Assembly: GCA_003151475.1 (NCBI GenBank)
Contig: PLXQ01000021.1
Span: 43,009-107,008 of the forward strand
DNA: 64,000 nt
Reading direction: 5' to 3'
Source: Acidimicrobiaceae bacterium
GTDB taxonomy: Bacteria; Actinomycetota; Acidimicrobiia; Acidimicrobiales; UBA8190
The translations under genes and the position numbers were made by a program. Numbering within the stretch: the stretch's first letter is position 1; every line of letters begins with the position of its first letter. Shown here piece by piece: positions 33,473 to 42,695 of the stretch. The notes under the pieces are model-generated. The model did not search any database, had not been told where the DNA came from, and was given only the letters and a program-made list of their open reading frames with translations.

Positions 33473-33556
33473 CTTATGAACCATCCTGCCGCGCGCGGCC
33501 GGATGGCGGCGTATCTCGAGAAGCGGGCGCCGCGGTGGCAGGGCCGTCTGCCGCCA
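33473..33556 (+). pseudogene. Remnant of an enoyl-CoA hydratase 3' end
   Basis: Read on the plus strand from 33473, the frame gives LMNHPAARGRMAAYLEKRAP and continues RWQGRLPP. It aligns with the C-terminus of the enoyl-CoA hydratase at 26046-26840, whose end reads LMGHPDAGEGVMAYLEKRAP then RWRGRLPP. The nucleotide match is clear over about 60 bases. No upstream part of a hydratase is present, so this is a decayed fragment. It lies on the opposite strand to, and within, the last about 27 codons of the small cyclase gene. Confidence 0.7.
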
Positions 33557-34577
33557 AGGGAACTTGACGAGATGAGACGTTCTGGAGAAGGGGATGGAGG
33601 GTGTGACTGCCAGCCAGCCCCTTGAGCTCGGCCACGCGCTCGGGACCGAAGCGGAAGCGATCGACGCCGGCGACCAATCCGGCCACCAGATCGGAGACGA
33701 GCACTTCACCACCGTGGGCTTGGGCGGCAACGCGCGCCGCCATGATCACAGCACGACCGTAGAAGTCGTCGCGCTCTCGGATCGTCTCGCCGGTGTTGAC
33801 GCCGACACGCATACGGACGGGCTGGTCCCTGTACCCCGTGGCCACAAGATTCTGGAGCGCCAGGGCGAAGTCTAAAGCCCGGGTGGCCGAGGAGAAGGCC
33901 AACATGAAACCGTCGCCCTGGGACTTGACGACGAATCCGCCGAACCGCGCTGCCTGCTCTCGAACGAGAGCATCGTGCCAACGTAGAAGCTCCATCCAGC
34001 CGTGGTCACCCATGCGTTCGGTCATCTCCGTCGAACCTTCGATGTCGGTGAAGACGACGCTGACAGTCCCGTCGGGGGCCGCCACCTCGGCCATGTCCGG
34101 GCGAACCGACTCGGCGTAGGTGACCAGTGATTCGAGTGATGTCGTGAGTGTCGTTCCGAGCAGTTGCTCGTTGACGGCGCCCGATGAGAGGTGCATCTGG
34201 ATGAATCGCCACTGGCCTCGGACCAGGTGGAAGACCACGGTTATGCGCGTGGTGATCTCTTCGCTGCCGACGACCAGGGTGGACCGGTCGGCGACCCAGC
34301 CGACGGAACCCTGCACCCAGGCTTCGAGTGCCTCCGAGCGGAAGAAGAAGTCGAACTCCTCGAACTGCGTGCGCCAGACGGCGGCAATAGCCGCGTGGCC
34401 GATCCACCACTCTTGAGGGTCGGTGCCGATGGAGAGGACGCTCGCCTCGTCGCTGATGAGGTTGTCGATCGTGTCGAAGTCGTGCTCATTCATGGCCTGA
34501 TAGAGCCGGCGCATGACGGCCCGGAGTTCTTCCGACGGCTCCAGAGCGTTTGGCCGGCCGGCCGATGTGCTACCCAT
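33474..34577 (-). CDS. SnoaL-like domain fused to class III cyclase
   Basis: A 367-residue soluble protein. Residues about 15-140 form a SnoaL-like alpha+beta barrel (MNEHDFDTIDNLISDEASVL, VVFHLVRGQWRFIQMHLS), a presumed small-ligand sensor. Residues about 170-335 are a class III cyclase: Asp178 (FTDIEGST) and Asp222 (QGDG) are present and Lys218 is in place, but the transition-state Asn is Ile278 in VIMAAR, with Arg282 kept. The last about 27 residues, Pro/Ala/Arg-rich, are encoded opposite an enoyl-CoA hydratase remnant. ATG 34577 is the only clear start. Confidence 0.83.
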   Translation of the reverse strand: MGSTSAGRPNALEPSEELRAVMRRLYQAMNEHDFDTIDNLISDEASVLSIGTDPQEWWIGHAAIAAVWRTQFEEFDFFFRSEALEAWVQGSVGWVADRSTLVVGSEEITTRITVVFHLVRGQWRFIQMHLSSGAVNEQLLGTTLTTSLESLVTYAESVRPDMAEVAAPDGTVSVVFTDIEGSTEMTERMGDHGWMELLRWHDALVREQAARFGGFVVKSQGDGFMLAFSSATRALDFALALQNLVATGYRDQPVRMRVGVNTGETIRERDDFYGRAVIMAARVAAQAHGGEVLVSDLVAGLVAGVDRFRFGPERVAELKGLAGSHTLHPLLQNVSSRQVPLAADGPATAAPASRDTPPSGRARQDGS

Positions 34578-34619
34578 CCCGCTATTCTCGCCAAATCGCA
34601 GCCACGATGGTGGCGACGG

Positions 34620-35489
34620 TCAGCGCAGGCGCGACGCCGGCTGGTAGTTCGGGCCCGCCGTGGTGTCGACACGGCCGAGCAGGGCGACACAGGGGGGTTC
34701 GAAGCGCTCGGTGAACTCGACTGCCCGGGACTCGCCCAGCAGCTGCCAGGGACCGGTGGTGAGGCGGTCGGTGTCGTCTTCGATCCGTTGGCGCAGGACG
34801 ATGCCGTCGGGGGTGACAGTCCGGTCGGCGGCCAGGCCCCGGGCGGTGAGGTCGGCCCAGCCGGCCTCGATGTCCTGCGGCGAGGTGCCGCGCGAGACGG
34901 CCAGCCAGTCGCCCTCGTAGCCCAACCAAGCGTTGTGGAGGATCGACGCTTCGGGGTGTGACAGGCCGCTGGCCACGAGGAGCGCCCAGTGGGTATCGCC
35001 CCGCCACTCGCGCAGACAGTTGACGGCATGCCAACCGGACAGGACCGGGTCCTCGGGGCGGGGCATGGCCAGACAGGCTCCGAAGAAGACGCGGCCCTCG
35101 AGCGGGAGGCGCTCGACGGCGTGCCAGAGGTCGGGGCCGAAGTCGGCGAGCGGGCCCAGGATGTCCGGTGCGTGACGGGCCAAACCCTCGCCCACGGCGG
35201 CGTCGCGGGCCGCCCACATCTGGGCGAACGTCTCCGGTCCGTCGAGGAGATCGAAAACGGCGCCGATGGCGGGCGGGCTGATGGAGCCGAGGGCGGCCAC
35301 CACGGCGGCCGGACCGGCGCAGGCCAGGGGTGCGGATCGCGCCGCGATATAGCCGAGTGGCCCGGCCAGCTCGCGCGGGAGGCCGGCGGCAGCGTAGCGA
35401 TCGACCGCTCCCGGATCCCAGAAGATCCAACCGATCGTGGTCTGTACCGATCGGGCATTGCGCCGGGTGATGGCGTCCCAGTCAGTCAC
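34620..35489 (-). CDS. SCO6745/SalK-like family protein
   Basis: A 289-residue cytoplasmic protein of the actinobacterial SCO6745 family. GWHAVNCLREWRGDTHWALLV and the YEGDWLAVSRG block are typical, with the C-terminal half showing a winged-helix-like pattern (WADLTARGLAADRTVTPDGIVLRQRIEDDTD, in parts). Members occur next to natural product or lipid genes; the biochemical role is not known. It is the last gene of the minus-strand operon that runs from the alpha/beta hydrolase through gatCAB and ilvD, 16 bases after the DUF664 gene. Confidence 0.7.
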   Translation of the reverse strand: MTDWDAITRRNARSVQTTIGWIFWDPGAVDRYAAAGLPRELAGPLGYIAARSAPLACAGPAAVVAALGSISPPAIGAVFDLLDGPETFAQMWAARDAAVGEGLARHAPDILGPLADFGPDLWHAVERLPLEGRVFFGACLAMPRPEDPVLSGWHAVNCLREWRGDTHWALLVASGLSHPEASILHNAWLGYEGDWLAVSRGTSPQDIEAGWADLTARGLAADRTVTPDGIVLRQRIEDDTDRLTTGPWQLLGESRAVEFTERFEPPCVALLGRVDTTAGPNYQPASRLR

Positions 35490-35505
35490 GGAAGAAGTCG
35501 CCCGG

Positions 35506-36048
35506 TCAGTGGCCGGTGGCGCCGTCGATCTGCTCGCGCAGCAGATCGGCGTGGCCGTTGTGCTGGGCGTACTCGGCGATCATGGTGAGAAGGACCCACC
35601 GCAGCGTCAGCGGCTCGCCCGTGGCACCGTCGGTGCCGGTGTCGTCCAACGAGGACGCCCCGGCCACCACCAGGCGCGACCGTTCACATTCGTCTCTCCA
35701 GACGTCGAAAGCGACCCCGACATCACCGTCGAGATTCTCGAAGTCCTGATCGGGCTCGTCGTCGGAGTAGTTGAGAAGGTCGATGTCCTCGCCGGCGAAC
35801 TGCTGGCGGAACCACCAGCGCTCGACCCCGGCCATGTGGCGGAGCAAACCGTGGAGGCTGAGGCGCGAGGGCGGGATCCCTCGGTCCGAGAGCCGGCCGG
35901 GATCGACGTTCGAGCACTTGAGCTCGAAGGTCTGGCGGTGCCATTCGAGAAAGGCGTTGAGCATCTCGGCTTCGGTGGCCACCCGGGGGATGGGCTTACG
36001 GGTGTCGGCCGCCCAGCGCTCTGCGAAGTGCTTGGGGACCGGCGTCAC
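35506..36048 (-). CDS. DinB-like protein, DUF664 type
   Basis: A 180-residue four-helix protein. [17 protein letters not shown] carries the first metal-site His, and [24 protein letters not shown] the other pair near the C-terminus, as in DUF664/DinB proteins. These are likely metal-dependent, thiol-cofactor enzymes in actinobacteria; the reaction is unknown. ATG 36048 overlaps the ilvD stop (ATGA), so it is translated from the same mRNA as ilvD. No relation to branched-chain synthesis is evident from its sequence. Confidence 0.8.
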   Translation of the reverse strand: MTPVPKHFAERWAADTRKPIPRVATEAEMLNAFLEWHRQTFELKCSNVDPGRLSDRGIPPSRLSLHGLLRHMAGVERWWFRQQFAGEDIDLLNYSDDEPDQDFENLDGDVGVAFDVWRDECERSRLVVAGASSLDDTGTDGATGEPLTLRWVLLTMIAEYAQHNGHADLLREQIDGATGH

Positions 36049-37760
36049 GGTTCGGTGATGGCGCCGCGCTCGGCGCCGGTGACGAGCCGGGCGTACTTGG
36101 CCAGGACGCCGGTGCGGTAGCGGGGTTCGGGGATCTTCCAGCCCGTGCGGCGCTCGGCCAGGACGGCCTCGTCGACGTCCAGGTCGATGCGCTTGGCGGG
36201 GACGTCGATGACGATCTGGTCACCGTCGGCCACGAAGGCGATGGGGCCACCGTCGACTGCTTCGGGGGCGACGTGGCCGACACAGAAGCCGTGGGTTCCC
36301 CCCGAGAAACGGCCGTCGGTGATGAGGGCGCAGTCGCCGCCGCGGCCCGCCCCCTTCATGGCCCCGGTGACGGCCAGCATCTCGCGCATGCCGGGACCGC
36401 CCTTCGGACCCTCGTAGCGGATAACGACCACCGTGCCCGGTTGAATGGAGCCGGCCAGGATGGCGTCGAGCGCGCCTTGTTCGCCCTCGAAGACGCGGGC
36501 CGAGCCGGAGAAGGTCGGGGTGTCGATGCCGGCCACCTTCACCACCGAGCCCTTGGGGGCGAGGGAGCCGGTGAGGACGGCGATGCCCCCGGTGAGGTGG
36601 ATGGGCCGGGAGAGGGGATGGATGACGTCGCCGTCGGGGGCGGGCGGAGAGAGGGCGTCCAGGTTCTCGGTCACCGTGCGGCCCGTGACGGTGAGGCATT
36701 CGCCGTGGAGCAGACCGGCGTCGAGGAGCTCGCGCATGACGACGGGGATACCGCCGATGCGGTCGACGTCGGCCATGTGGTAGCGGCCATGGGGTTTGGT
36801 GTCGGCGATATGGGGGACGCGCGCACCCACGCGGTTGAAGTCGTCCAGGGTGAGATCGACGCGGGCCTCGTTGGCGATGGCCAGGAGATGGAGCACGGCG
36901 TTGGTCGATCCGCCCAGGGCCATGACGATGGCGATGGCGTTCTCGAAGGCCTCCTTGGTCATGATCTGGCGGGGCCGGATGTTGCGCTCGAGAAGGCCGA
37001 TGACGGCGCGGCCGGCGTCGAAGGCGGCGTCGTCGCGGCGGCGGTCGACGGCCGGGGGCGAGGTCGATCCGGGCAGCGACATGCCGATGGCTTCGGCCAC
37101 CGAGGCCATGGTGTTGGCCGTGAACATGCCGGCACAGGATCCGGCCGTGGGACAGGCGTTGTGCTCGATGAGCGACAGCTCGGCATCGCTGAGGGCACCG
37201 GTGGCATGGGCCCCCACGGCCTCGAAGACGCTCACGATGTCGAGGGCCTGGTCACCGACGTGGCCGGGCAGGATGGAACCGCCGTAGACGAAGACGGCGG
37301 GAAGGTTCAGACGGGCGGCGGCCATGAGCATGCCGGGCAGCGACTTGTCGCAGCCGGCGAAGGTGACCATGCCGTCGAAGCGCTCGGCGTGCATCATCGT
37401 CTCGACCGAGTCGGCGATGACCTCGCGCGAGACGAGGGACGCCCGCATGCCCTCGTGACCCATGGAGATGCCGTCGGAGACGGCGATGGTCATGAACTCG
37501 ATGGGGAAACCGCCGGCCGAGCGGACTCCTTCTTTGGAGCGCTTGGCCAGGCGGTCGAGGGTCATGTTGCAGGGGGTGACTTCGTTCCACGACGAGGCCA
37601 CGCCGATCTGGGGCTTGTCCCAGTCGTCGTCGGTCATGCCGATGGCCCGGAGCATGGCCCGGGCCGGGGCCCGGGTGGGGCCGTCGGTCACCTCGTAGGA
37701 ACGGATCTTCGTGCCGTGGGGTCCCGGGGTACCGCCGGGCGGGTCGAGGGCGTCGGTCAT
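36045..37760 (-). CDS. ilvD: Dihydroxy-acid dehydratase
   Basis: A 571-residue Fe-S enzyme that converts dihydroxy-isovalerate and its methyl homologue to 2-oxo acids, the third step of branched-chain synthesis. Cluster cysteines lie in [28 protein letters not shown] and [30 protein letters not shown] near the C-terminus contains the substrate-site Ser region. The three-Cys arrangement is that of the [2Fe-2S] or [4Fe-4S] class; which is not decidable by eye. It is encoded in the gatCAB-rhodanese operon rather than with ilvBNC, and is coupled to the DUF664 gene. Confidence 0.96.
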   Translation of the reverse strand: MTDALDPPGGTPGPHGTKIRSYEVTDGPTRAPARAMLRAIGMTDDDWDKPQIGVASSWNEVTPCNMTLDRLAKRSKEGVRSAGGFPIEFMTIAVSDGISMGHEGMRASLVSREVIADSVETMMHAERFDGMVTFAGCDKSLPGMLMAAARLNLPAVFVYGGSILPGHVGDQALDIVSVFEAVGAHATGALSDAELSLIEHNACPTAGSCAGMFTANTMASVAEAIGMSLPGSTSPPAVDRRRDDAAFDAGRAVIGLLERNIRPRQIMTKEAFENAIAIVMALGGSTNAVLHLLAIANEARVDLTLDDFNRVGARVPHIADTKPHGRYHMADVDRIGGIPVVMRELLDAGLLHGECLTVTGRTVTENLDALSPPAPDGDVIHPLSRPIHLTGGIAVLTGSLAPKGSVVKVAGIDTPTFSGSARVFEGEQGALDAILAGSIQPGTVVVIRYEGPKGGPGMREMLAVTGAMKGAGRGGDCALITDGRFSGGTHGFCVGHVAPEAVDGGPIAFVADGDQIVIDVPAKRIDLDVDEAVLAERRTGWKIPEPRYRTGVLAKYARLVTGAERGAITEP

Positions 37761-37781
37761 CGGACCAGGTTACGCCGGTGC

Positions 37782-38120
37782 TCAGATGACCCGGCCCGGG
37801 CTGCCGTCGTCGGTCTCGACGGCCAGTCCGGCCTGGGCCCACTGCTGCATGCCGCCCAGGAGGTTGGCGGCGTCGAAGCCGGCAGTGGTCAACCACTCGG
37901 TGGCGAGAGCCGAACGGCCCCCCGAACGGCAGATGACGACGATCGGTTCCGAGCGCGCCAGATCAGGAATTTTGTCCGGGAGCTGGGCCAGGGGGATGTG
38001 GAGCGCCCCCGGGGCGTGGCCCGCCTCCCACTCCTCTGGTTCGCGGACGTCGAGCAGGATCGCCCCGGCGTCGAGGATGGTGGAGACGCCAGACACCTCG
38101 ACCTCGGCGATGTCAGTCAC
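37782..38120 (-). CDS. Single-domain rhodanese-like protein
   Basis: A 112-residue protein with one rhodanese domain. LLDVREPEEWEAGHAPGALHIP is the domain start and VICRSGGRSALA the active loop, with Cys64 followed by RSGGRS as persulfide carrier. The length is that of a free single-domain sulfurtransferase. It sits between gatB (15 bases upstream) and ilvD (21 downstream). A sulfur-delivery link to the Fe-S cluster of IlvD is conceivable but only inference. Confidence 0.9.
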   Translation of the reverse strand: MTDIAEVEVSGVSTILDAGAILLDVREPEEWEAGHAPGALHIPLAQLPDKIPDLARSEPIVVICRSGGRSALATEWLTTAGFDAANLLGGMQQWAQAGLAVETDDGSPGRVI

Positions 38121-38135
38121 GTCCCTCGCCTGCGC

Positions 38136-39596
38136 TCAGCCCCGGCGGCGGCGAAGTTCGGCCGCCACCGCTTTGCCGTTGGCCTTTTGCTGCGTGGCTT
38201 TCATGGCCTGGCCGGTGAAGAAACCGGTCAGCTTGTCGTCACCGTCGACGTAGCGGGTCCACTCGTTGGGATGGGCGGCGATCAATTCGTCGATCACGCC
38301 GGACAGCGAATCGGCCCCGAGAGCCTCGAAACCGTGGTCGCGCGCCAGCGCCGCGGGGTCGCCGCCCCGGTCGAGCAGATCGGCGAGGACGACCTTGGCC
38401 TGGGTAGCGGACAGAGAGCCGTCCTGCTCCATGCGCAGCAGCGCCGTGTAGGCCGCTGTGTCGAGGGCGCGGGCCCTGTCCGGTTCGGCCGACGCCTCGT
38501 TGGCCGTTCGGGCCAGAGCCAGCGGCGCCCCGATGCCGGCGTGGACCGCCTTCGTCATGAGGACGTCGAGGCCGTTCTCGACCACGGTGGCGATCTGGTC
38601 GGCCTTGGCCGCCGTGGCGCCGTCGGGGCCGAGGAGGGCGGCCAGCTTCTCCCGGCGGTCGGCCGGCATGGGCCCCACGGCGGCGGCCACCTCCGACTGC
38701 CAGGTGGTGTCGGGCACGACCCGGACGAGGTCGGGCTCGGGAAAGTAGCGGTAGTCGAAGGCTTCTTCCTTCGACCGCAGCGCCACCGTCTGACCCTCGT
38801 TCTCGTCCCAGTGCCGTGTCTGCTGGAGAACGGTGCCACCGGACTCGAGGACGTCGACCTGCCGGGAGATCTCGTACTCGATGGCCCGGACGAGCGAGCG
38901 CAGCGAGTTCAGGTTCTTGATCTCACAGCGGGTGCCCAACTCGTCGTTCGGCCGGCGGACCGAGACGTTGGCGTCGACGCGCATGGAGCCCTCTTCCATG
39001 CGGCCGTCCGAAGCGCCGGTGGCGATGAGGATCCCCCGGAGCTCCGCCGCGTAGAGCCGGGCCTGGAGAGAGGAGCGGATGTCGGGCCGGGAGACGATCT
39101 CGACCAGCGGGACACCGGCGCGGTTGTAGTCGACCAGGGAGTGCTGGGCGTCGTGGATCCGACCGCCGCCGCCCACGTGGGTGGTCTTGCCCGTGTCCTC
39201 TTCCATGTGCGCCCGCTCGACACCGACGCGACTGCCGTCGGGGAGCTCGAGCCAACCGTTCACGTTGATGGGCTCGTCGAACTGGCTGATCTGATAGTCC
39301 TTCGGCATGTCGGGATAGAAGTAGTTCTTCCGGTGAAACAGAGAGGGCCGGATCTCGCAGTGAAGGGCGGTCCCGATCCGCATGGCGTAGTCCACGGCCA
39401 TGGCGTTCAGCACCGGGAGCGAGCCGGGCAAGCCCAGGCAGACGGGACAGACGTTGGTGTTCGGCTCGTCGCCGAAGGCGTTGCGGCAGCCGCAGAAGAG
39501 CTTCGTCTCGGTCCGCAGCTCGCAGTGGACCTCGAGACCGATGACCGGCTCCCAGCCACCGTCGCCCGCCGCCGAGGACCCCGGCTGCTCGGTCAT
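38136..39596 (-). CDS. gatB: Asp/Glu-tRNA amidotransferase subunit B
   Basis: A 486-residue GatB. The cradle domain has the signature [18 protein letters not shown], with zinc cysteines in FCGCRNAF and [11 protein letters not shown], and [13 protein letters not shown] follows. The C-terminal helical and YqeY-like tail ([20 protein letters not shown]) binds tRNA. With GatA and GatC it converts misacylated Glu-tRNA(Gln) and Asp-tRNA(Asn) to the correct aminoacyl-tRNAs. ATG 39596 overlaps the gatA stop (ATGA); the longer frame is unlike the family. Confidence 0.96.
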   Translation of the reverse strand: MTEQPGSSAAGDGGWEPVIGLEVHCELRTETKLFCGCRNAFGDEPNTNVCPVCLGLPGSLPVLNAMAVDYAMRIGTALHCEIRPSLFHRKNYFYPDMPKDYQISQFDEPINVNGWLELPDGSRVGVERAHMEEDTGKTTHVGGGGRIHDAQHSLVDYNRAGVPLVEIVSRPDIRSSLQARLYAAELRGILIATGASDGRMEEGSMRVDANVSVRRPNDELGTRCEIKNLNSLRSLVRAIEYEISRQVDVLESGGTVLQQTRHWDENEGQTVALRSKEEAFDYRYFPEPDLVRVVPDTTWQSEVAAAVGPMPADRREKLAALLGPDGATAAKADQIATVVENGLDVLMTKAVHAGIGAPLALARTANEASAEPDRARALDTAAYTALLRMEQDGSLSATQAKVVLADLLDRGGDPAALARDHGFEALGADSLSGVIDELIAAHPNEWTRYVDGDDKLTGFFTGQAMKATQQKANGKAVAAELRRRRG

Positions 39597-41056
39597 GGAG
39601 CCGACCAAGTGGCGGCGGCCAGCGCCGGGGCCGTCACCGGCGGTGCGGCCGATTCGAGGACGGTGGCCACCCGGAAGACGAGCGGTTCGCACAGCGCCGA
39701 GGCGAGAACCTGGACGCCGATGGGCAGCCCGGCGGCGTCGGTGCCGAAGGGTATCGAGATGGCCGGATGGCCGGCCAGGTTCGACGGCACCGTGCAGACG
39801 TCAGAGAGGTACATGGCCATGGGATCGTCCACCTTGTCCCCGAGGGGGAAGGCGGTTGTGGGGGTGGTGGCACCGAGTAGGACGTCGGCGTTTCTGTAGG
39901 CGTGGTCGAAGGCGTTGATGATGAGGGTGCGGACCTTCTGGGCCTGGCCGTAATAGGCGTCGTAGTAGCCGGCCGACAGGGCGTAGGTGCCGAGCATGAT
40001 CCGGCGCTTCACCTCGGCGCCGAAGCCCGCCTCCCGGGTGGCGCGCATCATGGCTTCCACATCATCGCCGTCGACCCGCAGGCCGTAGCGGACGCCGTCG
40101 TAGCGCGACAGGTTGGACGAGGCCTCGGCCGGCGCCAAAAGGTAATAGGCCGAGAGGCCGTAGCTGAGCTCGGGGATGGAGCACTCGGTCACCGTGGCCC
40201 CCGCGGCGTCGAGTACTTCGGCCGCCTGGGCGACGCGGGCCGCCACCTCGGGGGCGACACCGTCGATGAGCTCGCGCGGCAGGCCCACCCGGAGCCCGTC
40301 CACGCCGTCGTCGAGGCTGCCCATCGACCGCGGTGCGGGACGGTTGAGCGACGTCGAGTCGAGGGGGTCGTGGCCGGCCATGACCTCGAACAGCGCGGCG
40401 GCGTCGGCCACGGTGGTGCTGAAGGGGCCGATCTGGTCGAGGGAACTGGCAAAGGCGATGAGGCCGTAGCGCGACACCGTGCCGTAGGTGGGCTTCATCC
40501 CCACCACGCCGCACAGCGCCGCGGGCTGACGGATGGAGCCGCCCGTGTCGGAACCGAGCGCCAACGGCACCAGGCCGGCGGAGACCGCCGCCGCCGAGCC
40601 CCCGCTCGAACCCCCGGGGACGCGGTCGGCTGCGTAGGGATTGCGGGTGGGGCCGAAGGCGGAGTTCTCCGTCGACGATCCCATGGCGAACTCGTCGAGG
40701 TTGGTCTTGCCCACGGCCACCGCGCCCGCGGCGCGCAGACGCTGCACCACGGTGGCGTCATAGGGCGGACACCAGCCGTCGAGGATGAGCGACGAGCAGG
40801 TGGTGGGGACACCGCGGGTGCAGAGGTTGTCCTTCAGGCCCACGGGCACGCCGGCCAGCGGTCCCGGGTCTTGCCCGGCGGCGACCAGGCGGTCGACCTC
40901 GGCCGCCTGGCGGCGCGCCGCGTCGTGCAGGACGGTGAGAAAGGCATGGACGGCTCCGTCGGACTCGTCGATGGCGGCCAGATGGCGCTCGACGATCTCG
41001 GTGGCCGACACCGTGCCGCTGCGGACCTGCTCGGCCAGGGTCAGGGCGCTCGTCAC
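39593..41056 (-). CDS. gatA: Asp/Glu-tRNA amidotransferase subunit A
   Basis: A 487-residue amidase-family enzyme that releases ammonia from glutamine for the GatCAB reaction. The amidase signature [20 protein letters not shown] contains the cis-Ser, and the catalytic triad is Lys75 (GLKDN), Ser150 and Ser174 (DTGGSIR). GTG 41056 starts within the gatC stop (GTGA), and the stop overlaps gatB, so all three subunits are translationally coupled. The long open frame upstream of the GTG lacks family residues. Confidence 0.96.
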   Translation of the reverse strand: MTSALTLAEQVRSGTVSATEIVERHLAAIDESDGAVHAFLTVLHDAARRQAAEVDRLVAAGQDPGPLAGVPVGLKDNLCTRGVPTTCSSLILDGWCPPYDATVVQRLRAAGAVAVGKTNLDEFAMGSSTENSAFGPTRNPYAADRVPGGSSGGSAAAVSAGLVPLALGSDTGGSIRQPAALCGVVGMKPTYGTVSRYGLIAFASSLDQIGPFSTTVADAAALFEVMAGHDPLDSTSLNRPAPRSMGSLDDGVDGLRVGLPRELIDGVAPEVAARVAQAAEVLDAAGATVTECSIPELSYGLSAYYLLAPAEASSNLSRYDGVRYGLRVDGDDVEAMMRATREAGFGAEVKRRIMLGTYALSAGYYDAYYGQAQKVRTLIINAFDHAYRNADVLLGATTPTTAFPLGDKVDDPMAMYLSDVCTVPSNLAGHPAISIPFGTDAAGLPIGVQVLASALCEPLVFRVATVLESAAPPVTAPALAAATWSAP

Positions 41057-41358
41057 GGGACGTCGCCCATGATGCGGGGCACGAGGAAGCGGTGGTCCTC
41101 CACAGCCGGCGCCTGAGCCAGAACCTCGTCCCGGTCGAGAGAGGGTCGGGGCTCGTCGGCCCGCAGAACGTTCTGCAGCGGCAGCGGGTGGGCCGTGGGT
41201 TCCACGCCGGTGGTGTCGAGGGCGGCCACCTGGGCGGCGTGCTCGAGGACAACGGCCAACTGACCGGCATAGAGGTCGAGCTCGTCCTCGGTCAGGTCGA
41301 TCCGCGCCAGTCGGGCCACGTAGGCGGCGTCCTCGCGGGTGAGCTTGGCGTCGGTCAC
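41053..41358 (-). CDS. gatC: Asp/Glu-tRNA amidotransferase subunit C
   Basis: A 101-residue GatC that wraps around and stabilises GatA and Gat[22 protein letters not shown] is the helical N-terminal signature, and [10 protein letters not shown], then [15 protein letters not shown] is the typical C-terminal arm. GTG 41358 overlaps the stop of the upstream hydrolase as GTGA. The length is normal (95-105). Confidence 0.95.
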   Translation of the reverse strand: MTDAKLTREDAAYVARLARIDLTEDELDLYAGQLAVVLEHAAQVAALDTTGVEPTAHPLPLQNVLRADEPRPSLDRDEVLAQAPAVEDHRFLVPRIMGDVP

Positions 41359-42116
41359 CGCAGGACGCCGCTGGCGAAGGTGACGACCCGGGCATTCACC
41401 TCGTCGGCGTCGTTGTCGAGGGTGGCCACGTGGAAGCTGTTCTCCAGCCATACCCGCTCGATGGGACCGGCCACGCCGGCCTCCAAGACATCCCCCGACG
41501 AAGACGGCACCACATGGTCCTGGCGGCTGGAGAGAAGAAGCACGGGACACGAGATGGCGCCCAGATGGGCGGCCACGACGTCGATGCCCTCGAATAACGA
41601 AAGGACAGCGGCGACCGGGGTCCCCGCGTAGGCGGACTCGGCCATCCCTTCCTTGGCGATGTCCGAACCCACGCCGGGAGCGACGGAGGTGCCCGCCTCG
41701 AGCAGGCCGCGCAGCACGTCGCGGAAGCTCTCGGCCGGCGGATCGATGAACGGGTTCACGACGGCCAGACCTTTGATCTCGGGGTGACGCTCGGCCAGCC
41801 AGCAGGCCAGGGTCCCGCCCATGGACAGAGCCACGACGGCTACCTCGTCGCAGGTGGCGGCCAGCTTCGTATAGGCGGATTCGGCCGCCCCCGACCAGTC
41901 CGGCCAGCGGGTCGGGAGCATGTCCTCGACGGCGGTGCCGTGACCGGGGAGAAGGGGAAGATCGACGGTGAAGCCGGCCTCGGCCAGGGCTTCGGCCAGG
42001 GGCCGCATGGACTGGGGATTGCCGGTGAAGCCGTGGAGCACGAGCACGCCGCTCGAGCTGCCGCTGTGCGAGAAGGGCTCGGCTCCGGGAAGGATGGGTG
42101 CAGTCACCCGGGGCAT
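41355..42116 (-). CDS. Alpha/beta hydrolase, monoacylglycerol lipase/carboxylesterase-like
   Basis: A 253-residue alpha/beta hydrolase. [10 protein letters not shown] and [18 protein letters not shown] give the HG oxyanion region. [10 protein letters not shown] holds the nucleophilic Ser, SSRQDHVVP the Asp, and NSFHVATLD the His. The pattern fits a cytoplasmic carboxylesterase or monoacylglycerol lipase. ATG 42116 starts MPRVTAPIL; an upstream GTG is possible but lacks a better site. It is the first gene of the operon that continues gatC-gatA-gatB, and its stop overlaps gatC. Its lipid substrate is unknown. Confidence 0.88.
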   Translation of the reverse strand: MPRVTAPILPGAEPFSHSGSSSGVLVLHGFTGNPQSMRPLAEALAEAGFTVDLPLLPGHGTAVEDMLPTRWPDWSGAAESAYTKLAATCDEVAVVALSMGGTLACWLAERHPEIKGLAVVNPFIDPPAESFRDVLRGLLEAGTSVAPGVGSDIAKEGMAESAYAGTPVAAVLSLFEGIDVVAAHLGAISCPVLLLSSRQDHVVPSSSGDVLEAGVAGPIERVWLENSFHVATLDNDADEVNARVVTFASGVLR

Positions 42117-42214
42117 GCTATCGGCGCTGGTCACGGCCCTCCGACGCTCGGGGCGCCCCCGGCGCCGCCCCCGGAACCCGACACCCCGACGGGCGTCGGC
42201 GCGAAATCGACGGA

Positions 42215-42220
42215 TAGGGT
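42215..42220 (+). promoter_or_regulatory. Possible -10 element upstream of the SCP-2 gene
   Basis: TAGGGT, 45 bases before ATG 42266 and 28 before its Shine-Dalgarno AAGGAG (42249-42254). No -35 is obvious. Tentative. Confidence 0.3.
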
Positions 42221-42265
42221 GAGAGCCGCCCAAAAGCCGGGTCCAGACAAGGAGCGCCTTTCACG

Positions 42266-42673
42266 ATGGCCACATTCCCGTTCCTCAGTGACGAGTGGGT
42301 CGCCGAGGCCCGCAAGATCCGCGAGGAGTACGAAGGCAAGGGCGCCGTCGTTCCCCACCTCATGAGGATGAACCTGATCGTCACCGAGGTGCCCTTCGGT
42401 TCGGGGGACATCGATGCGCATCTCGACACGAGCGAAGGGGCGGTGAAGCTCGAACACGGTCACATCGAGCTCGTCGACCTGAAGGTCACCCTTGACTACG
42501 CCACGGCCAAGGCCATCTTGGTGGAGGGCAATCCCCAAGCCGGAATGCAGGCCTTCATGGCCGGTCGGATCAAGGTCGAGGGGGACATGTCGAAGCTGAT
42601 GGCACTGCAGGGAGGGGCCCCCGACCCCACGGCGGCCGAGGTGGCCACCCGCCTGCGCGAGATCACCGAGTAA
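42266..42673 (+). CDS. SCP-2 sterol-transfer-family protein
   Basis: A 135-residue SCP2-like protein with one domain. The strand-helix order and GHIELVDLKVTLDYATAKAI, then FMAGRIKVEGDMSKLMAL are typical of SCP2 domains, which bind acyl or sterol-like lipids in a hydrophobic tunnel. AAGGAG lies upstream of ATG 42266. It is the only plus-strand gene between 34 and 54 kb and lies between the divergent hydrolase and the convergent MFS exporter. It probably binds fatty or sterol-type ligands in catabolism; the ligand is unknown. Confidence 0.85.
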   Translation: MATFPFLSDEWVAEARKIREEYEGKGAVVPHLMRMNLIVTEVPFGSGDIDAHLDTSEGAVKLEHGHIELVDLKVTLDYATAKAILVEGNPQAGMQAFMAGRIKVEGDMSKLMALQGGAPDPTAAEVATRLREITE

Positions 42674-42687
42674 CGGCCCCCGGGCCG
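42674..42687. terminator. Short GC hairpin at the SCP-2 gene end
   Basis: CGGCCC and GGGCCG flank two bases, forming at least a 5-bp stem with a 4-base loop directly after the SCP-2 stop and before the convergent MFS gene stop. No T run. Confidence 0.4.
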
Positions 42688-42695
42688 CCGGTCTC

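Noticed and set aside
36273..39899. A 1208-codon open frame on the plus strand opposite ilvD, rhodanese and gatB
   Set aside because: Its translation is Gly/His/Arg-rich low complexity without any domain, and it runs antisense to three well-recognised genes. It is a GC-bias shadow.
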